A stretch of 64,000 nt of DNA from Brienomyrus brachyistius. Taxonomy: Eukaryota; Chordata; Actinopteri; Osteoglossiformes; Mormyridae. The stretch spans positions 20,587,019-20,651,018 of the forward strand of contig NC_064539.1 in the NCBI RefSeq assembly GCF_023856365.1, in the 5' to 3' direction. Of the stretch, positions 1 through 11,620 are shown piece after piece (within the stretch, counting starts at the first letter, position 1; the number at the start of each line of letters is the position of its first letter). The position numbers were made by a program, and so were the translations under genes. Under the pieces are notes generated by a model. It did not search any database and had not been told where the DNA came from. It saw only the letters and a list, made by a program, of their open reading frames with translations.

Positions 1-1399
1 ACTATGGCATAATTCCCAGCCAAAATTAGCTTACGGGTTTTGGTGATCGGTGTTTGCTCTGATGGAGCCCGAAATCTTCCCAGGGTACCTCCACCATTTC
101 CCTTGGATGAGGTAACCAACTAAACATCAAGTTTAGTTATCTATATTACATACGAACGAGACAGCTCATTCAAAAATTTAAAGCAATTTAAAAATGAAGA
201 AGACAAAGCAGATTCTAATCATTTCTTTATGTTGAATTACATATCTTGTGGAATAAGGCATACATATCATATTGCGGGACTGGGCAAGTAAGCCATAAGG
301 ATCTGCCGATTGAAAAAAAGCAGTGGGATGCAACTAAGGGACCACTGGCTAAGCAAAATGTCTGCCTTTCTTCTGGTTTACTCTTTCATCCCATCTTTTC
401 TGTTCTTTCTCCCTTCCTCTGCAGTCACCCTTTTTGGATACTGTAGCTGTGCATTAATCTCTAAATTACACGGGTGATGCCCTAAAACAGAAACTACCTC
501 ACTTCTCAGAGACGTAACAGAAAGAAGCCAATCCATATCTAGCTGGGTAGAGCCCTCTATAAACTAGGTAGCTCAAATCATTTGTTTTTAAGCTTAAAAA
601 CAACGCATTCAATAAAAAATGTATTGGCTCCATGTTCATCTTTCCCCGGTTGTTTATGTATATCATTAGCAAGGAAGACCCAGCTAGCTGACCATTGGTA
701 TTTTGCATTTAGTTATAATTGTAACTTAAGAAAATGCACCCGCTGCAGACAGTTGATAAGAGGATTAAATGCGTTGTAAGAGTTATCATTTGAATTATTT
801 GATTTCAGTTTCAGCCGGCGGCACATCAATGCGGGGGCCAATGAGAAGACACAAGTGGGAAAAAAACAACTTAATTCACTGTTACTGATGCCCCCCCGCT
901 AATCATCTTCCTACCACCACTGCGGTGCTGGGTTTGTGTTCTGAACTTTGACCAGACTGCAAAAGTCGCACTTTGTCCGATGGGTTTGTTTCCACAATCC
1001 AAATACGGAAAACAACACACAGAAAGACAAACACAAGCAAATTCGACAATAGAATACAGTGTATCCAATATACGTCACATGACCAGGGGTCCAATCTCAG
1101 ACGGTGAAAAGGTTCTCAAAAAGCAAACACAGCTTTACAAAAATGTTTGGACCAAGTTTAGTGGCTTGGTTTGGCATTTTTCTTTTCCAAAACAAAACTC
1201 TCTCGTGGAAAACAGCATAAGGGTCCTTAGCTAACGGGTGGTAGAGGGGGGTCCGGTGCAAGATGAGTTTGATGGGCTTGTAAACAAGCAAAGGGGATGA
1301 TGTAAGGAGTCTAGGCCGAGAGGGTTACATCACAGCTCGGAAAAAGGCAGTGGGTTGCTAGGGAGCAGCTGCAAAGCTGATGGTCAGGCTGATCACACA
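1..1399. other. Gene-free unique sequence
   Basis: No open frame here has recognisable homology, and the short frames (up to about 84 codons) have no coding character. A pyrimidine-rich stretch ending in an AG at about 423 resembles a splice acceptor, but every frame after it closes within about 50 bases. Nothing else is supported. Confidence 0.6.
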
Positions 1400-1898
1400 G
1401 ACCTACTGGGACGTGAAAAAGAAAGAGACACAGACCTACCGGGACACGAAAAAGAAAGAGACACAGACCTACTGGGACGTGAAAAAGAAAGAGACACAGA
1501 CCTACTGGGACACAAAAAAAGAAAGACACACAGACCTAGCGGGACGCGAAAAAGAAAGAGACACAGACCTATTGGGACACGAAAAAGAAAGAGACACAGA
1601 CCTAGCGGGACGCGAAAAAGAAAGAGACACAGACCTACCGGGACACAAAAAAAGAAAGAGACACAGACCTATCGGGACACAAAAAAGAAAGAGACACAGA
1701 CCTACCGGGACGCGAAAAAGAAAGAGACACAGACCTATCGGGACACAAAAAAGAAAGAGACACAGACCTACCGGGACGCGAAAAAGAAAGAGACACTGAC
1801 CTATTGGGACACACAAAAGAAAGACACACAGACCTACCAGGACACAAAAAGAAAGAGACACAGACCAACCGGGACACGAAAAAGAAAGACACAGACCT
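1400..1898. repeat. 33-bp minisatellite, about 15 units
   Basis: About fifteen tandem copies of a 33-bp unit beginning GACCTACYGGGACRCG and continuing through AAAAAGAAAGAGACACA. The plus strand is strongly purine-rich. Units differ mainly at the GGGACGCG / GGGACACA positions, and these two variants alternate through much of the array, suggesting a 66-bp higher-order unit. Single-base indels occur in units near 1516, 1650 and 1810. Because 33 is a multiple of 3, several frames on both strands stay open (188 codons plus, 152 minus) and give charged or low-complexity 11-residue peptide repeats. These frames are a by-product of the period: several compete, none has unique flanking domains, and indels shift frame between units. 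It is probably a hypervariable VNTR locus. Confidence 0.95.
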
Positions 1899-2328
1899 GC
1901 TATGGCAGGGTCTGTCTGTAAGACCAGACAGGCCTGAGATTTACCCCAAATGACTATCACTCTGTCTCTGCTGGTACTTTTTGGGAACTCGTCCTTGATC
2001 AGGCAAGCTGAATCACAGGGTCCAGCTTTTGAATACTTGGGAATCTAGTCCAAATATGGCCGAAGCCGGGTGTATTGGATTAATCAGCAGCTATGGACGT
2101 ACCATGAGTGTTATATGGTCACAGATCCCTAAGCTAAGTTTAAAACGTGCACTGGATCTTCCATGGGCGCTACATTTCTATGCTCCGGTATTTTCTCCTT
2201 GTATGTTCAGTGTAAAACATCAGAAGGATTGTCTGTTCCCATGGTGGGAAACTGCATTTACCTCCTAGCTTCATGAACCTTCATGTAGCACGAAATGACA
2301 TATTCATTGGCGTAAATTTGTGATGAAT
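1899..2328. other. Gene-free spacer
   Basis: Unique-looking sequence between the minisatellite and SINE-derived DNA. A 79-codon plus frame here has no recognisable homology. Nothing further seen. Confidence 0.5.
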
Positions 2329-2425
2329 TCATCCATCCATTTTCTATACCACGTGTCCTGTCACGGGACAGGTGAGGCTCCTGGAAGCAACAGGCGCCAG
2401 GCAAAGAACAGTCCAGCAAAGGGTA
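2329..2425 (-). repeat. V-SINE 3'-end fragment (degenerate)
   Basis: Begins with CATCCATCCATTTTCTATACC and continues with diverged versions of the reverse-complemented 3' half of the V-SINE found intact at 2483-2833 (the 'cctggaagcaacaggc' and 'aggcaaagaacagtcc' segments). It is an older 3'-end-only copy in opposite orientation to the younger insertion next to it. Confidence 0.7.
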
Positions 2426-2482
2426 TCCACCAATTGCAGATCTGTCATTTCCAAAATATTCATATTTATAACAATGCAGGTC

Positions 2483-2833
2483 GGGGGTGGCATGGTGGTG
2501 CAGTGGTTAGCACTGTTGCCTCACACCTCTGCGACCCAGGTTCGAGTCTCCACCTGGGTCACATATGTGCAGGGTTTGCATGTTCTCCCCATGTCATCGT
2601 GAGGTTTCCTACAGTTTCCCCCCACAGTCCAAAAACATGCTGAGGCTAATTGGATTTGTGAAATTGCCCGTAGGAATGCGTGTGTGAGTGACGGGTGTGT
2701 GAGTGTGCCCTGCGATGGGCTGGCCCCCCCATCCTGGGTTGTTCCCTGCCTCGTGCCCATTGCTTCCGGGATAGGCTCCGGACGCCCCGCGACCCAGTAG
2801 GATAAGCGGTTTGGAAAATGGATGGATGGATGG
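2483..2833 (+). mobile_element. V-SINE (tRNA-derived), full length
   Basis: Short interspersed element of about 350 bp. The head is tRNA-like: an A-box-like segment (GTGGTGCAGTGGTTAGCAC, about 2495-2513) and a B box (GGTTCGAGTC, about 2540), the internal RNA polymerase III promoter. It is followed by the strongly conserved central block (GTTTGCATGTTCTCC ... CCACAGTCCAAA) shared by the HE1/DANA V-SINE superfamily of fishes. The 3' end (ATAAGCGGTTTGGAAAATGG) runs into a (GGAT)n tail. A perfect 12-bp direct repeat, ACAATGCAGGTC, flanks it at 2471-2482 and 2834-2845, so the insertion boundaries are exact and fairly recent. One central block is shortened (the 'ctccgggtactccgg' portion is missing). 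Assignment to V-SINEs is from memory of the family motif. Confidence 0.92.
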
Positions 2834-2845
2834 ACAATGCAGGTC

Positions 2846-5800
2846 TTCGTTAATTAGCACAGCAGATCACATCTGTTAGCAGATTTGCAAAACATACAAA
2901 GCTGAGAGTAAATATCTCCAAATTAACCAGGAAGACCAGTTAACTATGCTACTTCAAGAATCTAGATAGCCACAATACCATGAAAAAATAAGAAATTTAA
3001 GTGTGGAAAAACAGATTAAAAATAGGGACATAATTAAGTTATTAATTAGTTATAGGACTCAAACTATGGAAGTTTTAGAATTATCTTTAATGGGAGGGGT
3101 GATGGCTCGTGGAAAAAAATCAGCAACCCAGAATAACTCTGACTTTCATGTTTCACATTTTGGGTGTCGCTTTAAAGTAGAAACTCAAACAAAGAGTTTA
3201 TACCAAAGGGTGGGTGCAGAAGGTTCCGGAGCCCACTGTGACTCTTCCGCTTGGACTCACTAGGCTGCGACATGCCTCGTGTGCAGCCCAGCTCACTGTC
3301 TGCTTTCTCCCAGTCCCGTCCTACACTAAAAGATGGAGAGAATCGGCAGAGAGAGAGAATCCCTTCTGCCTTTTTTCTCCCCCCTCACTCATACCTTCCC
3401 AGACCATTAGGGGAGTGCTATACTGACAGTTTATAGTCCTACTGACGTGAAAAGATCCACCGCTGCACTCTCTAGTGCCCGTTCCCTCTCATTTTTTTCT
3501 CACCATATAGATCCTGACTGTCAAGAACATAGATCGGCACTTTTTTAAATGGAAGGTTACCTTCCCATAAAGCCACAGTACGCCCCTGCCCATTGCTCTA
3601 GCATCAAAACAGGCACGATTCTGTAATCAGAACAGCCAATATTAAAGGTTTGGGATTACTCTAGAGGTTACATGTAGAAGTTGACCCGGCGTAAATGCTA
3701 TATCGCACTAGGTTTTCCAAAGTGGTGCTGCTCTTGCATACGTTTGATTTATTTTAGCATGTTGCCGCTGCAGCGATGCTGTTTCTATGGTTGCGTTTGC
3801 CAAGCTGGGCTCATCGTGCAAAAAGGGGCAAGCTAGCAACATCTAGTGAGAAAAAGAGACAAAAGCAGACGCTACGTTCCACCCCCCCCCCCCCCGGATC
3901 CCCCTCCCTCCTTCCCCCCTCGGTCTCCTCGCTCTCTCTAACACTGCCCCTCTCTTCCTCCCCCTCACAAACACACGTTCCCCCTTGCGTGTGAGGGCTA
4001 CAGCGGAGCACACTCCTCTCTCTCCCTCGCTCTTCCCTTCCCGTTAAACAGGGGAGGAAAGCAGTCCTGTTCAACCTTTCACTGGTGTTTAAATAGCGCA
4101 TCCCTAAGTCTCCCATAAACCCCCCGCATATAGACTAACAATCATTTTCCTGAAAATCCAGTTTAACGGAAAAACTGGAGCGTGGCTGTCGGATAGTCAG
4201 TTTAAATCCCCGTCCGGGTGTTATAATGTTACAGAATTTCTCCTTAGGTTTGTGAGAAGAATCGCTTCTCAGATAAACATAACAGATAGCTAGCTGCCAT
4301 CAGTTATAATTGAGTTATTTGTGTGTGTGATTTGTTATTATGGCCAAAACTCATTCAAGTGTGACTCTCATGATGGATGTACTTTTCTGTCCATCACAGC
4401 ATGTTTGGCTGTATAACTGTCACATTTTAATTGCTTGAATATGTGGGGCGGGTTGGTATCAGTGTCTTTACTTTTATATATGAGTAATTAGGGAAATCAT
4501 TGGTTTATTTGAGGCTAATTCCTCTGTCAAACCAATTAAGTATAAATTTTGGTTAATCTTCTCGCAGTTTCATTTCTAAAGGCATGTTTAGTCGTGAGTG
4601 GTAACTAGTTTCCCGATCGTCTGGCAGTAACAGACCATTTGAAAACACTCCTATCGTTAAAATTAAACACACTTTCCCACTTCATCACAGCATTTGTCGA
4701 AGTGCGTGAAGATTTTACATCGAGTGACCCAGGGAGACATAAATCTTTCCAGGCACGGCAGCTGAAAATGCAGGCCGATTCTCACTCCTAACCCATTTTG
4801 GGAAGGCTTGGTCCATTGTGCACGCCTGCTCCATTTTCGATGTGGCACGGAGAATCTCAAAGGGACAGCGTCCAGACAGAAAGCCAGGGAGATAAAAACG
4901 GAGTTATTTTGTTTGCTATTCCGTGCTTCAATCTAGCGATGGATGAGCAGGCACTGGGAAGATAGCAGGGGCAGGGACGGGTCACAATCGCACGCACACA
5001 CCGTTTGAGTTTTCCTGGACTCATGGGGACTTCCCATTGACTCCATTTTTAATAAACGAATCGTAACTCCACCCCAGCAGAACTCAAAAACAGATGAAAG
5101 GTGATAAGAAGGTCTGGGACGTTTTGGGACTGCTGCTCTCTTAAAGGAGCTTTGGTGGGGGGCTGGGGGGAGCTAACCTAGCTTGGAAGCATCTCACGAC
5201 TCTACAGGTTCCCAGAAGGTCAGCTTTTCAGTCTGCACGGCATCAAGGATGGGAAAAGCAAAAACACACACACACACACATACAAATACTGGAACAGAGA
5301 CTCGCATAATGCCTGTGCTTTTCCAACCTCCTCCACGCATTTGCTTAGTCAGGTTCAGCATGTTCTTGTCCAGGATCTACTTTCATGGCTACGGCCAGAA
5401 GTTCTCAAGAGATCTCAGTCAGTAGCACCCTCCCCAGCCCTCCTACCCCCTTCAAATCCCCGAAATGCACCCATTCACAGACACCGTTCTGTCAGATGGG
5501 CAGTGAGGACCCACTGTAGCCATCACTTTGAGTTTTCATTCCGGTTCTCCACAGAACACACACAAACACACATTTACAGCAGTAAGGCTGGATTCATGTC
5601 CTTTTCAGGTTTATTGGTAATTTCGTCCCTTATTTTTAATTCCCAGCTGTGTAACTTGCCATGTTAATTTAGCCTCTAAGCCTTCATTCCTACCTCAGGT
5701 CCACGTAGAACAAATGCAGGTTATTAGAACACGGAACCGTCCTTGCCACTGCCGATGGTCAAGACTAAATTGGGCCGCAATACTTCCAGATGTACTGGCA

Positions 5801-8095
5801 ATTTTTTGTTTCCAAATTTGGATCCCACCACTGGTTTTGTAACACAAATTAAACCAAACTGTCTATGCTTAGATTATGACGGTAGGAAACAGCAATGAGT
5901 TATAGCCACTGAAATGTTTATGTAGTGATTTGCAGTTATTTGCTGCCCAGTGTTCTCCAAAGCCCGGTCATGCTGATACGGTTGTTGGTGGTGCAGATAC
6001 ATAGGCATCCAGAAACATCTGGGTACAGACACATAGATTGGTCATGGTTAGCAAACCAGAGAGCCTGTCTGTGCCTTTCTATAGACAAGTGTAACTCGTA
6101 TTGAATCACCAATATGTGTACATAAGTGTGCGTTACAGAGACACAACTGCAACAAAATCCAGGTCTGTCCTCCGAAATACTTTGCAGAAAGTCAATGAAA
6201 AGCTCACACTAGTGTCAGAATTGAAGATATATAATAAAACATTTATACACTAGAATGTAAAACAGTCATCGTGAATTCGAAAGCACACAAACATTCTGTC
6301 TCAAAGAAACAAAGAACCTAAAACAAAATCTTGACTCAGTTGCCCCGAAGGCCTTGCCTAATTTCTTAAAATAACTTGGTGTTGTAACAACAATGGATCC
6401 AGTGGCCAACTGGGAAAATTAGCAACACCACAATGGTAAGAAATTGAACACAGCCAAAAGGTTGCAGCATTATGTTCTGGCACTCCAAGATAGAGAACCT
6501 GAACATTTAGTAGAATATCTAGTTAGTTTAAACTGATAAAATCCATTGATAAAATCCAAACTCTCAGATATGAAGGCTGGAGAGCATGGTTGTCATGGCA
6601 TGGAGCTTGGGCAGCACAACCTTGCAGATGTCCTTTTGCCTTTGACAAGATAACCGCCTGCCTCCCCAGGGAAGATGCCCCACCAGATCAATGCGCTTGG
6701 CCTTCATGCACGGCAGCCATAAGAGACAATCACCAGCGTGCTACACAGAGCCCATCTGCTGCCCGCACGCAGGTCTTTCGACCAATCAGCTTCCTCTTTC
6801 TTCCTCTTGGAGGTCTATGGCAACATGAGTAGAGCCAACCATTAAACATTAACAACGTGCGATCCACATCATAGGTTGAGCATAGTCAGGGCTTCCAAGG
6901 TCTATGGTGGTAGACTTAAAGGGGAAATTTCAACACGACAAGTGCAAAGTGTCTTTTTTTCACCAAACCTCATACATCACCCTTAAAACCATACAGCGTA
7001 TTTGAATGCAGTACAAAAATTGAGTGAAAGTCATTTAACGTGGTGTCGCACATTAGCTACTAAGTGAAAAACAGCCGCCAAGCCACCAGCAGGGCCACAA
7101 AGGCAAGGATTACTCAACCTGGTACTAAAGCGATAGTCGCAGAGTACGGGATATGTGTCGAGACTGCATGTGTCCACACATGCTGTGCAGATGTAGGCCT
7201 GTTTAGGCTGCATAGCGCATCTCAGCGTGCACGTTCCTCATTCGCCGATGTTGGAATCGGCTGTGCTTGTGCGTTCTAAGCTGCTTCCCAGTTACCCTGG
7301 GTGCAAACAAAAAAAACCCATCCAATTAATGACGACCCCTCCAAGCGCGAGCCTCCCCGTAAAAGGGAACCACGAGGCTGGGCGCCAAAACTAAATTACC
7401 GCCAACGACGGCAAACGTGAGCCTCTGATTTCAAGTAAAAAAAAAATACCCAGGCAGCAAATTCGCAGCACTTCAGCCGGCAGCAGAAGATGGAGGGAAG
7501 AATGTTTGATCTTGTCCTCCTGCTGTCAGTGAGCGTCCTTCTCTTACTCCCCTGAAGCACAAACAAGTGTATCCATCTCTGTATTGGGTGATACTTGCAA
7601 TCCCCCCCCCCAACACATACAAACACACACATACCATCCTCTGATCACTGGATTCCCTGCTGAAGAACTTCCTTGGGCCAGCATTAATCCATAGTTCTGG
7701 TGAAGAATTAGGCTTCCTGCAGACCTCATCCATCGAGCTGTTCGCCACAAAGTATCTGGTCAAAGGATCTTTTAACACTTGAGCCACAACAAAGATGTGC
7801 AATTCCCCATAAAGGTACTGCTGTTGAATCTTTGTATCACTTATAGAAGTCTTACAAGAGTGGCTTTAAATTTGTATAGACGACACATAATATTAAAAGG
7901 TATGCAAAGAGCTAATAGGACAATTAACCTTGAGTACAAAGTATTAAAAACCCAGAGCTACAAGGTCTATATGAATCACACTTTAAACTGTAATATTCTG
8001 TATATCTTTTTATTTGCATTACAAATTAGATACTAAAGTGGAATTAATGAAAAAAAATAACATATATTCTTAAAGCCTTGTGGCTTTCGAGAAAT
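2846..8095. other. Long gene-free stretch
   Basis: About 5 kb without a recognisable gene. It holds a C14 run at 3882-3895 inside a CT-rich segment (3880-4030), a short CA run at about 5263-5281, and pyrimidine-rich patches near 3300-3410. Open frames reach about 108 codons (5341-5667), none resembling a protein I know. No repeat family was recognised between about 5700 and 8000. Confidence 0.5.
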
Positions 8096-8109
8096 ATAAA
8101 CCACAACTT

Positions 8110-8260
8110 GGCAGTGGCTCTGAGGCTAGGGATCTGTGCCAGCAATCGGAAGGTTACTGGTTTGAATCCTGTGAATCCCAGCCCTGAATGCAGGTCCTCT
8201 AACTTACAGGGAAACTTGGGAGTTGGTGGCAGGATCAGCACTCCAGCCACCAGAAAAAAA
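8110..8260 (+). mobile_element. tRNA-derived SINE (second family, decayed)
   Basis: Starts GGCAGTGGCTCTGAGGCTAGGG, which resembles a pol III A box, followed about 40 bases later by GGTTTGAATCC (8159-8169), a near-perfect B box. This spacing is typical of tRNA-derived SINE heads. The body differs from the V-SINEs here and resembles the common fish SINE with the 'gcagtggctc...ggttcgaatcc' head. The 3' boundary and target-site duplication are unclear; related sequence may run to about 8440. Confidence 0.6.
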
Positions 8261-8440
8261 CTCACACTCTTCCATTCAGACTAGTTTGGTGCTGAGGTAC
8301 CATCTGCCACATGAATGCTCTCGGGTTCTCATCTCTGAGATGGTTTGTTGTGTGGAGGGTACGGCAACACGCCGTAATCAGCATGTGACCCTAACCTCTA
8401 TGCATCAAACTGCATAAGGGCACTTGGCTTTCTGAAGCAC

Positions 8441-9380
8441 TGGAACAGCCCTGCCTTCTGGGCTTCTTGGTAGTAATTAGCAATGCTAGTTTAACAATAT
8501 CTTCGTCAGAGCACCCAGCAGAATGTGCATGGTAGAGAGGAAGTCTTAAATGTTATGTAAGAAAAACTTAACAATCACGATGACAGCAGTACAACTGTTA
8601 ACTATTTGTGTCTTTGGACAGCAATTTCAATCCATGAAATTACTGATTTACAGAAGCAAATGGGTCTTGGAGACACTTCCATGGTATGAAGAAGTCTGAC
8701 CAACTGTGGACAAAGTGTTCACAAAAAATTAGGAAATCATGAGCAGACCAGCACTAATATCTCCTCAATCCTGCTGATCACTTTCTAATGACAATTCCTC
8801 TTGGCACCTGTATAAACATAACATGTGTGAGGACTAATTCATACTTATTTTTACTGAATTGGTATTTTGCAGTCCAATTCAAGTGAAGAACGACGAATGT
8901 CTTTAAACATTAGTTTGGAAAACATTGTGTCTTCTGTCTTTTAGGATCAAGGACGCTAAGTGTACAGATAATTTTACTGACAAATAGACCATAAGGTCAT
9001 AACTACTACAATTCACCAGCACTATTAGAAGTACCCCTTTAATACACAGGTACAATTTTGTACTGAAAACCTGCACATATTATGTACCCGCTTATGAAGT
9101 CAGGCTTAGGCGCTGAAACGCAACGATTCTTCAGAATGATCATTTCAGGCTGTCACGTGGCTCAGCGTATAACACGTGGACAACTTGCAAGGCTCTCTGT
9201 ATAATAAAAAACAGCCTAGCTGTGCACCACTTCGAAAAACAGAAAATGTAAACTCACTACGAAATTACAAATATGCAGTAGCTGGCAATAACACCAATGC
9301 ATCGGGAAACATTATCCAAAATGATGGAAAATGCACGATAGTACATAGCGGATAGCAGGAAAGCAACGGAAAAGGGCGCA
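8441..9380. other. Gene-free spacer
   Basis: AT-rich unique sequence. No long open frame, repeat or motif cluster that I can support. Confidence 0.5.
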
Positions 9381-9700
9381 TCAGCCTGCATGCCCGTGAG
9401 AGCACCGCAGTACGAGGCCACTGCAGGCAAGGCCCGAGTGCCGTGCTGTTTCCACTGGTGCAAACTCTATATTTCTTTATCTTTATTTTTTACGCTTCAA
9501 AAACAGACTTACGCTCTTAACAAAACGCAGCACAAACACAGCACTGCGGCAAGAGCAGCGCTACACCAGCGCACGGCGCAGCTCCATTAATCAACACACG
9601 AGCGCGCGCCGCAAGCCGTTCCACAGCAGCCAATGAAATGCGCGTTGCCATGGAAACAACCTTTACCACTGAGAGTTTTTTATGTGCTTTTTTTGTGGGG
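9381..9700. promoter_or_regulatory. CCAAT + X-box promoter-like segment
   Basis: A locally GC- and CpG-rich segment (GCGCGCGCC near 9600) contains CCAAT at 9630-9634 and, ten bases on, GTTGCCATGGAAAC at 9644-9657. The latter is a textbook palindromic X-box, the binding site of RFX transcription factors that control ciliary and some neuronal genes. The pairing of CCAAT and X-box in a CpG-rich patch in otherwise AT-rich DNA suggests a promoter or RFX-bound enhancer. No start codon-proximal conserved protein is visible on either side, so the target gene is unknown. Confidence 0.5.
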
Positions 9701-10640
9701 GTTCCTTTCGTTCCCGGAATTACTTGGCAGGCATGTTGTTCAGGGTTGAGGGGGTCTTATGGAAAACAAAGAAGTATATATTTTATTTCACGTAGGAATA
9801 AGACTCACTCTCTACAGATTAAGTACTCATCTTACAATAAAACAGTGTTAAATAGGCAAATATTTAGCGATGTCCCCAATGTCATTCCTGTTCTTATGAT
9901 CTTATTGCTAGCAAGCTAACTGAAAGCGTTCTGCGATTAATTTGGGAAAAGTTTTATTTTTTTCCCCTTGCGATTTTAGCCAAGTTTTGCAACGCCGCTG
10001 TGATTTTTTAAATCATGTATAAAATAATAACTGCTAACAGTTATGTACAGAGGCGTTGCTTATTTTTTTCTGTAAGCAGATTTAAGGGACCCTATTCCGT
10101 TGAAATGCAATAGGGAAAGTAAAGTTAGACTCGTAAATGAGGGAAGCAGAGATCACAGCGGTTACAGGAAGAGTCCAGGGCAATGTTATCAGGGTATTTA
10201 ACAGCACGTATGAACTGTAGTGGGATTAATTTACAGAATGAATCGTACGTGAGAGATCAGAGCCTTTAGTTTAAATTTCCAAATCCTAGAACCATATGTT
10301 GGTAGATATAATTGGCGGATAGAGAGCGAGGTTTTGAAGGATGGAACATTTAGTGAAACGGATTTTCCGCACACAGACACACATATATGCATGCATGTAT
10401 AAACTGTCAGCAAGCACATTTCATGTAGCCATTAAAAACAATGTGATGTCAAAACACAGATACAAAAATCCAAAAGCTGTAAGATTATTGGGAAAGCCAA
10501 TCATCAGCAGAACGCGAAGAGGTTCCACCCATTTTCCGGTTAGTGAAGGAACCACTTCCCTCAAAACGTTCCATTCCAAGCAAATTAATAAACGTATTGA
10601 ACATATTTATTTGAGATGTAGTTTCTGCAGCTGAAAGCTC
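9701..10640. other. Gene-free spacer
   Basis: AT-rich unique sequence. A plus open frame of 97 codons (10341-10634) has no homology I recognise. Nothing else supported. Confidence 0.5.
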
Positions 10641-11090
10641 CTTAGCAGTCTGCCTGCATCAGCTGAGGAGGAGAGGGATTAAATCAGCCTGGGAATCTGA
10701 CCTCTATAAAGTGGCTTTTTTGACCTTTCAGGCATATTTTAGGCTAGTTGCTCATGTGAATTGCTCCATCCTTGTTTTTTGATATCTAGAAATTGGGGCA
10801 GGGCTGTTGTCATGGCAGGCAGTCAGCCTGTTGTGGTGGATAAAGAAGGGCCTGGCAATCATGCCTGCTGTTATAATAATGAAATGGTGTCATTCTTTAA
10901 TTTGAATGCCCAGACAGTAGCCTAAGACTACCCTAAGAGCCAGTTAAAAATGGTTAACTAGTGACATCCTGTATGCTAATTGGCTCGTGTTTAATGACAG
11001 CCAGCAAGGTTTTATTCATTTCTCTTGATGCAAGGTTATGATATATATTCTGCTAGCATAATTATAACAGAGGCTAAATTTGTGAAGTTT
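10641..11090. promoter_or_regulatory. Candidate conserved enhancer (homeodomain-rich)
   Basis: About 450 bp with none of the simple repeats, SINE fragments or homopolymer runs common elsewhere, and with dense homeodomain-type cores, including TTTAATTTGAATGCCC (about 10896), GCTAATTGG (about 10975), GTTTAATGAC and CATAATTATAAC (about 11058), plus TATCTAGA and GGTTAACTAG. The texture (TAAT-rich, repeat-free, even composition) is typical of vertebrate conserved non-coding elements near developmental genes. This is a judgement from motif content, with no alignment behind it. Confidence 0.35.
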
Positions 11091-11271
11091 TTTTTTTTTC
11101 TCCATGTGTTTCACGTTATATCTTGAATAGTTTAATGGATGCGGCAGAACAGTCAACAGTCACAGGCCAGAAGTAGGAGGTATCTATGTTCAGTACTGGC
11201 ATGAATTTTGAAGGTATTCACCGTGTTTTGTTTAAAAAAGGCTAGACTGAGTGGAAAATGTGGCTTAATCA

Positions 11272-11606
11272 TCCATCCATCCATCTTCCAAACCACTTAT
11301 TCTCCTGGGTCGTCCAGAACCTATCCTGGAAACTATGGGCACGAGGCAGGGAACAACCCAGGACAGGGGGCCAGCCCATCACAGGGCACACTCACACACC
11401 ATTCATTCACACTTATGGACAATTTAGTAACTTCAATTAGCCTCAGCATGTCTTTGGACTGTGTGGGGAAACCGGAGTACCCGGAGAAAACCCCACGACG
11501 ACATGGGGAGAACATGCAACCTCCACACACATGTCACCCAGGTGAAGACTTGAACCCGGGCCTCAGAAGTGTGAGACAACAGTGCTAACCACTGCACCAC
11601 CATGCC
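11272..11606 (-). mobile_element. V-SINE (tRNA-derived), full length
   Basis: Reverse-oriented copy of the same V-SINE as at 2483. On the plus strand it starts with the CATC tail, runs through 'aaccacttattctcc', 'gaggcagggaacaaccc', the central 'gtctttggactgtg...ggagaacatgc' block, then the reverse-complemented B box (TTGAACCCGGG, about 11551) and A box, ending at CACCACCATGCC. Its flanks are ATGTGGCTTAATCA (11258-11271) and ATGTGACTTAATCA (11607-11620), a 14-bp target-site duplication with one mismatch. It retains the complete central block that the 2.5-kb copy has partly lost. Confidence 0.92.
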
Positions 11607-11620
11607 ATGTGACTTAATCA

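Noticed and set aside
370..480. Terminal exon after the acceptor-like tract at 423
   Set aside because: Frames close almost at once and no upstream exon or polyadenylation context supports it.
1355..1921. 188-codon and 139-codon plus frames and a 152-codon minus frame over the minisatellite
   Set aside because: Produced by the 33-bp period; frames on both strands are equally open and indels shift frame between units. No unique domain flanks the repeat.
2320..2860. Several 75-107-codon frames
   Set aside because: All fall in V-SINE sequence.
11208..11588. 126-codon plus frame
   Set aside because: It is the reverse strand of the V-SINE at 11272-11606.
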